Positions 1-7,200 of a stretch of 47,187 bases of DNA are shown one piece after another. A program made the translations under genes and the position numbers. The stretch lies in contig CACZQL010000003.1 in NCBI GenBank assembly GCA_902783365.1, positions 1 through 47,187 on the forward strand, read 5' to 3'. The notes under the pieces are model-generated. The model was given only the letters and a program-made list of their open reading frames with translations. It was not told the origin of the DNA and made no database searches. The DNA comes from an uncultured Bacteroidia bacterium. GTDB taxonomy: Bacteria > Bacteroidota > Bacteroidia > Bacteroidales > F082. The stretch's first letter is position 1, and every line of letters begins with the position of its first letter.

Positions 1-22
1 ACAACTGAACAACTGAACAACT
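1..22. repeat. 8-bp tandem repeat abutting a start codon
   Basis: The unit ACAACTGA occurs 2.75 times and runs directly into the ATG of the transporter gene. It is the only array in the window with an 8-bp rather than a 7-bp period. It may extend beyond the left edge. Confidence 0.7.
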
Positions 23-1705
23 ATGTTTAAGGGTCATCCCAAAGGTCTCTACGCGCTCGCCCTAGCCAACACGGGTGAACGCTTTGGCTACTACACCATG
101 TTGGCTATCTTCGTGCTTTTCCTGCAATCCAAGTTCGGCTACAACGAAGCACAGGCAGGTCATATCTATGGCATCTTCCTCGGATGCGTCTATTTCATGC
201 CCCTCATTGGCGGTATGCTGGCCGACCGTTTCGGCTACGGCAAGATGGTGCGCACCGGCATCATCGTGATGTTCCTCGGCTACCTGCTTTTGGCAGTGCC
301 CATGGCCACCGCGACGGCTAAAGTCACCATGTTCTCCGCCCTGGCCCTGATTGCCATCGGCACCGGCCTCTTCAAAGGCAACCTCCAGGTGATGGTGGGC
401 AACCTCTACGACGAGGCCAAGTACAGCGCCTTCCGCGACAACGGTTTCAGCCTCTTCTACATGGCCATCAACATCGGCTCGATGTTCGCGCCTATGGCGG
501 CCACCAAAGTCACCGACCTCTTCCTCGGCAAGGCGGGTTACACCTACGTGCCGCAGATTCCCTCACTGGCACATCAGTATTTGGATGGCACCATCAACGC
601 CGACGCCCTCTCAAGTTTCGAAGCCTTGGCCGTGCAACAGGGTGGCAATGTCAGCGACTTGGCCGGTTTCGCCAACAGCTACATTGACGCGCTTTCGGGG
701 GCCTACAACTACGGCTTCGGCGTGGCGTGCATCTCGCTGATCCTCTCCATGGCCATCTATCTAGGCTTCCGCAAGTGGTATAAACACGCCGACGTGAACG
801 CCAAGCAGGCCAAGAAGATGGAGAACACCACCGTGAATGTGCAGGAACTCTCCAAGGAGCAGACCCGCGAGCGCATCACCGCCCTGGTGATGGTCTTCGC
901 CGTGGTCATCTTCTTCTGGATGTCGTTCCAGCAGGCGGGGCTCTGCCTGACCTACTTCGCCCGCGACTACACTGCCAGCGAAGCCTCGGGCTTTACCCGC
1001 ATCGGATTCAATATCTGGGCTTTGGCTTTGATTGCCATCTCGATTTACACCTTGTTTGGCGCGTTCCAGTCGGATACAAAACGCAACAGGCTGATTTGCG
1101 GCATCGTCACCCTCGTGTTGTGGGTGGGGGCCGCAGTGTTGTACCTTAGGATGCCTAACCCGATTAACATCCTGCCGCAGCAATTCCAGCAGTTCAACCC
1201 CTTCTTCGTGGTGGCTTTGACGCCCGTCTCGATGGCAGTGTTCGGCGCTTTGGCGAGGAAAGGGAAGGAGCCGTCCTCACCGCGTAAGATAGGCATGGGT
1301 ATGATTGTCGCCGCCCTTGGCTTCCTCATCTTGGTGGTCTGTTCCTTCTCGTTGGCCAGTCCGGCCGAGCTGAAGGCGCAAGGCGGCGTGAGCAGTACCC
1401 TGGTCTCTCCCAACTGGCTCATCAGCACCTATCTCGTGTTGACCTTCGCCGAGTTGCTGTTGAGTCCCATCGGCATCTCTTTCGTCACCAAGGTGGCCCC
1501 GCCCAAATACAAGGGCATGATGATGGGCCTGTGGTTCTGCGTGACCGCCATCGGCAACTATCTCACCAGTGTCATCGCCCGCATCTGGGGCACCGGCATG
1601 CCGCTCTGGATGGTCTGGGGTGTCCTCGTGGTGCTTTGCTTGCTCTCTGCTGTGTTCATCTTCTCCATCATGAAACGGTTGGAACGAGCCACCCAAGGGT
1701 GTTGA
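23..1705 (+). CDS. POT/PTR-family proton-coupled oligopeptide transporter
   Basis: This 560-residue inner-membrane protein belongs to the proton-dependent oligopeptide transporter branch of the major facilitator superfamily, which imports di- and tripeptides. The family signature near helix 1 is visible as E19-R20-F21-x-Y23-Y24. Many hydrophobic helices follow, with a longer loop around residues 170-220 and a basic cytoplasmic stretch around 255-285. In canonical members the signature is ExxERF with two acidic residues; here the first glutamate position is Asn16, which could alter proton coupling. The start is the ATG directly after the tandem repeat; the promoter lies outside the window. A terminator follows the stop, so it is transcriptionally separate from the que genes. 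Family assignment is firm; the substrate is inferred. Confidence 0.9.
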   Translation: MFKGHPKGLYALALANTGERFGYYTMLAIFVLFLQSKFGYNEAQAGHIYGIFLGCVYFMPLIGGMLADRFGYGKMVRTGIIVMFLGYLLLAVPMATATAKVTMFSALALIAIGTGLFKGNLQVMVGNLYDEAKYSAFRDNGFSLFYMAINIGSMFAPMAATKVTDLFLGKAGYTYVPQIPSLAHQYLDGTINADALSSFEALAVQQGGNVSDLAGFANSYIDALSGAYNYGFGVACISLILSMAIYLGFRKWYKHADVNAKQAKKMENTTVNVQELSKEQTRERITALVMVFAVVIFFWMSFQQAGLCLTYFARDYTASEASGFTRIGFNIWALALIAISIYTLFGAFQSDTKRNRLICGIVTLVLWVGAAVLYLRMPNPINILPQQFQQFNPFFVVALTPVSMAVFGALARKGKEPSSPRKIGMGMIVAALGFLILVVCSFSLASPAELKAQGGVSSTLVSPNWLISTYLVLTFAELLLSPIGISFVTKVAPPKYKGMMMGLWFCVTAIGNYLTSVIARIWGTGMPLWMVWGVLVVLCLLSAVFIFSIMKRLERATQGC

Positions 1706-1726
1706 AAAATATTCGTTTTGAATACG

Positions 1727-1768
1727 ATCGTAGGGCTGTCACATCGTGCAACCCTACGATTTTTTTTG
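1727..1768 (+). terminator. Rho-independent terminator after the POT gene
   Basis: A perfect 9-bp stem (ATCGTAGGG at 1727-1735, CCCTACGAT at 1752-1760) is followed by a run of eight T. It ends directly against the queF promoter element. Confidence 0.9.
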
Positions 1769-1776
1769 TATTTTTG
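1769..1776 (+). promoter_or_regulatory. -7 element (TAnnTTTG) of the que operon
   Basis: TATTTTTG matches the Bacteroidota -7 consensus TAnnTTTG, 19 bases before the queF ATG. No good TTG -33 box is seen at the usual distance. The leader would be only about 15 bases, too short for a preQ1 riboswitch. Confidence 0.55.
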
Positions 1777-1795
1777 CCGCCAAAATCACCGACCT

Positions 1796-2266
1796 ATGTC
1801 ACGAAACGAACAAGAGCTTCATGGCGTCACGCTGCTGGGGAACCAAAACACCCACTACAGCTACGATTATACCCCAGAGGTGCTGGAGACCTTCGAGAAC
1901 AAACACCCGGAAAACGATTATCTGGTAACCCTCGACTGTCCCGAATTCACCTCCCTTTGCCCCAAGACCGGCCAACCCGACTTCGGACACCTTATTATTA
2001 ATTATATCCCCCGCACGCTGATGGTGGAGAGCAAAAGCCTCAAACTCTATCTCTTCAGCTTCCGCAACCATGGCGACTTCCATGAAGACTGCGTGAACAT
2101 CATCATGAAAGACCTGGTGAAACTTATGGATCCCAAGTATTTGGAAGTCATCGGCCTTTTCAACCCCCGTGGTGGCATCTCCATCAAACCCTTCGCCAAC
2201 TACGGAGACCCCGACCATCAAGATATGGTGAGGCAACGAATGTTAGCCAGCTTCCATAACTCATGA
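1796..2266 (+). CDS. queF: NADPH-dependent 7-cyano-7-deazaguanine (preQ0) reductase QueF
   Basis: QueF reduces the nitrile of preQ0 to the amine preQ1 in the cytoplasm, the last soluble step before base exchange into tRNA. The 156-residue length matches the short, single-domain form. Cys55 in [10 protein letters not shown] is the expected thioimide-forming nucleophile, with Asp62 as the acid. The family motif ESKSLKLY at 78-85 binds substrate, and [10 protein letters not shown] follows. The frame is open further upstream to 1718, but that part lies in the terminator and promoter, so the ATG at 1796 is chosen. It leads a cluster with queC, queD and queE, which together cover CPH4 to preQ1; folE and tgt are not here. 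Confidence 0.96.
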   Translation: MSRNEQELHGVTLLGNQNTHYSYDYTPEVLETFENKHPENDYLVTLDCPEFTSLCPKTGQPDFGHLIINYIPRTLMVESKSLKLYLFSFRNHGDFHEDCVNIIMKDLVKLMDPKYLEVIGLFNPRGGISIKPFANYGDPDHQDMVRQRMLASFHNS

Positions 2267-2287
2267 TTCTTACTTCTTACTTCTGTC
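2267..2287. repeat. 7-bp tandem repeat between queF and queC
   Basis: TTCTTAC occurs twice followed by the degenerate copy TTCTGTC, beginning directly after the queF stop codon. Confidence 0.6.
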
Positions 2288-2305
2288 TCCTGGCTTTTTA
2301 AAAAA

Positions 2306-2956
2306 ATGAAAGACTCAGTAATCATCATCTCCGGCGGCATGGACTCCACCACCATGCTCTATGAATTCAAGGATGAAATCGCCTTGGCCATCACTTTCGA
2401 CTATGGCTCCACCCAAAACGGTCGTGAACGGGTCTGTGCCGTGACGCATTGCCAACGCTTGGGTATCAAGCACATCGTGGTTCCACTGGAGTTCATGCAC
2501 CGTTACTTCAAGAGTGCCCTGCTGATGACCGCCGCCGACATCCCCGAGGGAAACTACGACGACGAGAACATGAAATCCACCGTGGTGCCTTTCCGCAACG
2601 GCATCATGCTGGCCATCGCCGCCGGCATCGCCGAGAGCAACGGCCTCAAAAGGGTGATGATCGCCAGCCACGCTGGCGACCATTCCATCTATCCCGACTG
2701 CCGCCCGGGCTTCGTCAACGCCATGTCGGAAGCCATGTCGGCAGGCACCTATGAGCATATCACCGTCTATGCGCCTTATACTTATCTGAACAAGAAAGAG
2801 ATTGCCGAACATGGGAAAGCCTTGGGCATCGACTACGCCGAGACCTATTCCTGCTACAAAGGCGGGGAGAAGCATTGCGGCAAATGCGGCACCTGCCGCG
2901 AACGCATCCAAGCCCTCCACGACGCTGGCATCGTTGACACCACTGAATATGAATAA
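2306..2956 (+). CDS. queC: 7-cyano-7-deazaguanine synthase QueC
   Basis: QueC converts 7-carboxy-7-deazaguanine to preQ0 using ATP and ammonia. The 216-residue protein has the PP-loop ATP pyrophosphatase motif SGGMDSTT at residues 9-16, typical of N-type ATPases. Near the C-terminus is a cysteine cluster, CYKGGEKHCGKCGTC, expected to bind structural zinc. Length and both motifs are complete. The start follows a short A run (AAAAAAATG), which in this phylum commonly stands in for a Shine-Dalgarno site. It lies 39 bases after queF, and a heptamer array follows its stop codon. Confidence 0.97.
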   Translation: MKDSVIIISGGMDSTTMLYEFKDEIALAITFDYGSTQNGRERVCAVTHCQRLGIKHIVVPLEFMHRYFKSALLMTAADIPEGNYDDENMKSTVVPFRNGIMLAIAAGIAESNGLKRVMIASHAGDHSIYPDCRPGFVNAMSEAMSAGTYEHITVYAPYTYLNKKEIAEHGKALGIDYAETYSCYKGGEKHCGKCGTCRERIQALHDAGIVDTTEYE

Positions 2957-2957
2957 A

Positions 2958-2990
2958 TTCTGACTTCTTTCTTCTGACTTCTGACTTCTT
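2958..2990. repeat. 7-bp tandem repeat between queC and queD
   Basis: Four units of TTCTGAC, one changed to TTCTTTC, plus a partial unit start one base after the queC stop and end eight bases before the queD start. Confidence 0.8.
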
Positions 2991-2997
2991 TAACAAT

Positions 2998-3351
2998 ATG
3001 TATTACGTAAGAAAAACGCTTGAAATATCCGCTTGCCATCAGCTCTATCTCGACTACGAGAGCAAATGCGAGAACCTGCATGGCCACAATTGGAAAATCA
3101 ATGTCTATTGCCGTGCCGAACAACTCGACAGCAACGGAATGGTGTGCGACTTCACCTTGATCAAAAAGATGATTCACGGCAAAATCGACCATACCAACAT
3201 CAACGAGGTGCTGGACTTCAACCCTACGGCTGAAAACCTGGCAAAGTGGATTGTCGATACAGTGCCGAACTGCTACCGCGCCGACGTGTGGGAGTCACGC
3301 GACAATAAGGCCTCTTATATTAAAGACGACGCCCCGCAAAACTTTGATTAA
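2998..3351 (+). CDS. queD: 6-carboxy-5,6,7,8-tetrahydropterin synthase QueD
   Basis: QueD turns 7,8-dihydroneopterin triphosphate into 6-carboxytetrahydropterin, the second step of queuosine synthesis. The 117-residue protein has the PTPS-family zinc histidines: His14, then His28 and His30 in ENLHGHNW. Cys24 is the expected catalytic cysteine. The segment DHTNINEVLDFNPTAENLAKW is the family's second conserved block with a further histidine and the C-terminal active-site region. The size fits QueD rather than the longer eukaryotic PTPS. It lies between queC and queE in the same orientation, so co-transcription is likely, though a large palindrome separates it from queE. Confidence 0.95.
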   Translation: MYYVRKTLEISACHQLYLDYESKCENLHGHNWKINVYCRAEQLDSNGMVCDFTLIKKMIHGKIDHTNINEVLDFNPTAENLAKWIVDTVPNCYRADVWESRDNKASYIKDDAPQNFD

Positions 3352-3353
3352 CC

Positions 3354-3475
3354 CTCGGCGAATACTTGTCGGCGAATTGTTGTTTCGGCGAATTAAGCGA
3401 ATTTTCATTCATTAAATTCGTTAAATTCGCTTAATTCGCCGACATTATTCGCCGACTAACAATCGCCGAAATAAT
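3354..3475. repeat. Large imperfect palindrome built of CGGCGAATT motifs
   Basis: The 124-base gap between queD and queE is almost entirely inverted repeat. A perfect 19-bp stem (3386-3404 with 3423-3441) encloses an 18-base loop. Outside it, further CGGCGAAT-type copies on the left (3355, 3369) face complementary copies on the right (3447-3456, 3461-3470). The inner right arm reads as 9-bp tandem units starting with AATTCG. No T run follows, so it is not a standard terminator. In mRNA it would form a long hairpin between the queD stop and the queE start. Confidence 0.85.
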
Positions 3476-4075
3476 ATGCCGAAGATGTATAAAATTAATG
3501 AGATATTTCATTCTCTCCAAGGCGAAGGCTTCCACTCGGGAACGCCGGCCGTCTTCGTGCGCTTCAGTGGCTGCAACCTGCATTGCGCTTTTTGCGACAC
3601 ACAGCACCAAGCAGGGGAGATGCTGTCGCTGCAAGAGATGGTGGATGTGGTCAATCAATATCCGGTCGCTCCTTTGGTTGTCTTAACTGGAGGCGAGCCG
3701 TCTCTGTTCATCGATGAGGCTTTTGTGGCTGAATTGAAACAAAAGACGGGGAAAACCGTTGCCATTGAGACCAACGGCACCCGCCCTTTGCCGTGTAACC
3801 TCGATTGGGTGACGCTCTCGCCCAAGACTGGTTTTGACGGGGGAGGGGTGGAGCCTTGTGTGCTTCGCCGATGCGATGAGTTGAAAGTGGTTTGGCTCGG
3901 GCAGGATTTGGCGCAATATGATGGCATTGAGGCCAAACATCGTTTTTTGCAGCCCTGCTACTGCGATGATGCCGCCCAGCGTCAAAAGAACCTTAGTTCA
4001 GCTGTCCAAGCCGTGATGGACCATCCCGGATGGAGGCTTTCCCTCCAGATTCATCGGGTCTTGGGCATCCCATGA
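3476..4075 (+). CDS. queE: 7-carboxy-7-deazaguanine synthase QueE (radical SAM)
   Basis: QueE is the radical-SAM enzyme that contracts the ring of 6-carboxytetrahydropterin to 7-carboxy-7-deazaguanine. In this 199-residue protein the cluster motif CX3CX2C is Cys33, Cys37 and Cys40 in GCNLHCAFCDT. The block LTGGEPSLF and the segment ETNGTRPLP are also typical of the family. Two in-frame ATGs lie close together (3476 and 3485); the first is used, the second is possible. The last ten residues (SLQIHRVLGIP) look like the usual QueE C-terminus, so the gene is complete. It ends the que cluster and faces the minus-strand adhesin gene. Confidence 0.95.
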   Translation: MPKMYKINEIFHSLQGEGFHSGTPAVFVRFSGCNLHCAFCDTQHQAGEMLSLQEMVDVVNQYPVAPLVVLTGGEPSLFIDEAFVAELKQKTGKTVAIETNGTRPLPCNLDWVTLSPKTGFDGGGVEPCVLRRCDELKVVWLGQDLAQYDGIEAKHRFLQPCYCDDAAQRQKNLSSAVQAVMDHPGWRLSLQIHRVLGIP

Positions 4076-4105
4076 GGGTGGAGGGCGTTGCCTGATAAAC
4101 CCACA

Positions 4106-4147
4106 CGTCCGTCCTCCATTCGTAATGAAACGTTTGGAGGACGGACG
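4106..4147. repeat. 13-bp perfect inverted repeat between convergent genes
   Basis: CGTCCGTCCTCCA (4106-4118) and its exact complement (4135-4147) enclose a 16-base loop. The stem is GC-rich but no T run follows on either strand. It may still end transcription or block readthrough between queE and the convergent adhesin gene. Confidence 0.75.
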
Positions 4148-4194
4148 CGCAGATACGACCTTACAGATATTGTTAACGGCCTTTCTTTATCGGC

Positions 4195-4256
4195 GAATTC
4201 AGAGAATTACTTTACTCAAATCCCTCTGAATTCTAAATTCTCAATTCTCAATTACT
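4195..4256. repeat. 7-bp array covering the adhesin stop codon, with a 10-bp inverted repeat
   Basis: Units of AATTCTC (four, two degenerate) cover 4229-4256 and contain the TAA stop of the minus-strand adhesin at 4252-4254. Just outside, GAATTCAGAG (4195-4204) and CTCTGAATTC (4224-4233) form a 10-bp inverted repeat. CGGCGAATT, the motif of the queD-queE palindrome, recurs at 4191. Confidence 0.7.
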
Positions 4257-7200
4257 CAATGACAATCTTTTGGACCTTCACGTCGTTGCCGTTCGTCAGG
4301 CGAATCACATACACGCCCTTAGAGAAGTTGGCAGTTGGCAGTTGGCAGTTGGCAGTTGACAGTGCTCTGCTGAACAGCTGGTGGCCGAGAACGTCGATCA
4401 CTTGGAGGGTACCCTTGCCGTTGACGATGAGGTTGCCATCGCTCACGAAAGCGAAGTCGTTGTTTTCGTCGAGGTTGCCGGCGCTGTAAACGAGTTTGAA
4501 GCGCGAGGCGTAGTCGGTGGTGCGGGCGTCGAAGGTATAGCTCGGGTTGACGAGGAGGTCCACATCGTTGCCGGTCATGTTATCAATGAGATGGAGGTAA
4601 TTGAAGGTGAGAGGTGAAAGGTGAGAGGTGCAAGGTTCCGAGATGGTCAATGTGTAGGTGCCGTTGTTCTCAGCCTTGAAGTTGACGGGCAGCTCGCCCA
4701 TGGCTTCGGCGTTGACGATGGCGTAGTCCTTGTTGTCCTGCGGGATAAACACCTTGGTGCGGTTGGAGTTAAGTTGGAGCTTCGGCAACTGACGGCCTTC
4801 GCCAAAGCGGACGATGGCGCGGTCAACGAGCTTGTTGTTTCTGGTGATGTTGAGGGTGAGGTTGGCGCTCTTGCTGTTAGGATTCTCGGTGTCAAAGGTC
4901 ACGGTTTCGTTTGCGGCTTCGGCCACAACAAAGATACCCGTCATAGGAGCGACTTCAGTGCCAGCCACATTAGGTGTGACATCGATGCCAGAGCCATCCT
5001 CGTTCATGGTGTAGAAAGCGTGGTTGGGGTAAGCTTTCACGCTCCAGGGGTTACCCACGAGGTTCCAGCCTTTGAAGTCGATGGCGTTGTCGTCATAAAC
5101 CAGTTCGATGGTGCCGTCGCCGTCGTAAGGTGTGCCAGTGAGTGTGAATTCAAAGATTTCGCCTTCAGTGGTGGCTTTCTTGGCATAGAGGTAACCCTTG
5201 CCAGGTTCGAGGTTGAAGTTGCCGTTAGCACCTTTGTAGTTGATCCACTCTTTGCCTTGAGCTTGGTCGAAGTAATAGAGGTCGAAGTCGCCGGTGGTCA
5301 TTTCGTGGTTGGTGAGATCCACGGTGACAGGAGAAGCGATGAGGTAGTAGCCGCCTTCGTTGGTGTCATCCTCATAGCCATTGATGGTGAGGGTGTAGGT
5401 GCTGACAGGAGCGCCCACTCTGACATCGTCAACATACCAACCATGGGCATTGTCGCCTTCGTACTTGAAGGCGAGGCTGATGGTCTGGCCCATGTATGCG
5501 GTGAGGTCGATGGTCACTTCTTCCCAACTATTAATAACTGATTCAGGTGACCAAAGCTCCACTTCGTTCTCGCCGTCAAGCAGCACAATGGAGTTCTTGT
5601 CATAATCATCTACAAAGGTGTTATATGACCAGAAGGTAAGTTGTACAGCGTCACCATCGGTGCCAAGTTGCAGGGCAGGCATCACCAGATAGATGGGGCC
5701 GTAGTAACCGCTATAGGCTGCTCCAGCACCAGTATGAATATATGAGCTGCTGGTATTATTCGTCCATTGGCGTGTGGTTGTGCCGTCAATGTATGGAATA
5801 TTCTCCCAGCAGAGAGGAGTCCAGTCACCTTCAAAACCTTCGGTGAACGGGTTGGCGGCATCCACAACGATGGCCTCGCACTTGGTGGCAAAGCTCACTT
5901 CATTGCTCCAGTCGCTCTGGTCGTCAGCGTTGCAGTAGGCACGCACCTTGGCAGTGTAGGCAGTGGAAGCGGTGAGGTCTTCAATAGTGAAGGGGTTGCT
6001 TTCGGCCATGATGAGGTTGGTTTCGTCGCCATTGAGGCAAATCTGCCATGCGGTTTCGCTGTCGCCAGCGGTCCAGCTGAGGGTAGCTTCAGTGGTGGTG
6101 GCAGTCACTTCCAAGTCAGTTGGTTTCATGCAGGTAGGCACCTCCATAACAGTGACGTCATCCAAGTAGATGTAGGCATCGCCATTACCATAGTTGGAAG
6201 TTCCCTTGAAGACGATGACCACCTCTTGGCCAGCATAATCAGCAAGAGAGATGACAAGTTCTGTCCATGATGACACACCAGTAAGGCCAGTGGCGAGGGC
6301 TGTTTCGTGGGTGGCACCACCATCAGTGGAGATATAGACGGAGAAGTCGCCACCTGTGGGGTTCTTGTACCAGAAACTCAATTGCATAAGTTGATCTGAG
6401 GGCAAGCTGAGCGAAACGGTCTTCAGGAAGTTGGTGAGGCCGTTTGAATTGTTATACGAATTGAAGCACAAGCCGGCACCATCGTGTCCGGTAGCATAAT
6501 AGTTCCACTTGTAAGTCCCAGTAGTGGTTGTGCCTTCGCTGTTGTCCCAGCAATCGGGGATGCCAGCAGTGAGGCTGTTGAAATTCTCAGTCCACGGGAA
6601 GGTTGAAATGGCTTCGCACAAAGTGGCAAAGCTCACCTCGTTGCTCCAGTCGCTTTGGCTGTCTTCGCCGCAGTAGGCGCGCACCTTGGCGGTATAGCTT
6701 GTGAAAGCGGTGAGGTCTTCAATGGTGAAGGGGTTGCTGTTGGCCATGATGAGGTTGGTTTCGTCGCCGTTGAGGCAAATCTGCCAAGCGGTTTGGTCGT
6801 CAGCGCCGTTGGTCCAGCCGAGGGTGGCTGTGGTAGCGCTAACACCTGACACTGCAAGCTCAGTGGGCTTCAAGCAGGTGGGAGCTTCGCGAATGACCAT
6901 GTCGTCAACATAGACGCCACGGCTATTGTAACCACTTGGAGCGGCATCCATCATGATGGCTAAGTAGCTATCGCTGCAATCGGCAGGAATGAGGTATTCG
7001 AAAGGATCAGTCGGATAGGAAGTGGTCAACGTTTGCTCGGCAATCATTGTGAAGGTGCTGGCATCGGTCGGGTCACTCATCGTACCTATCTTTAAAGTGC
7101 TGGAAGCGTTGTATCCTTTGGCCATAAGCGTGACTTGCAAGCCAGCCAGTCCAGTCATTTCGGGCAGGATAGCGTATTGCGGCTGAGGTTCACTGCTGCC

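Noticed and set aside
1777-1795. preQ1 riboswitch before queF
   Set aside because: The leader from the predicted start is only about 15 bases, too short for any known preQ1 aptamer.
3354-3475. CRISPR-like repeat array between queD and queE
   Set aside because: Repeats are short, inverted as well as direct, with no regular spacers and no cas genes.
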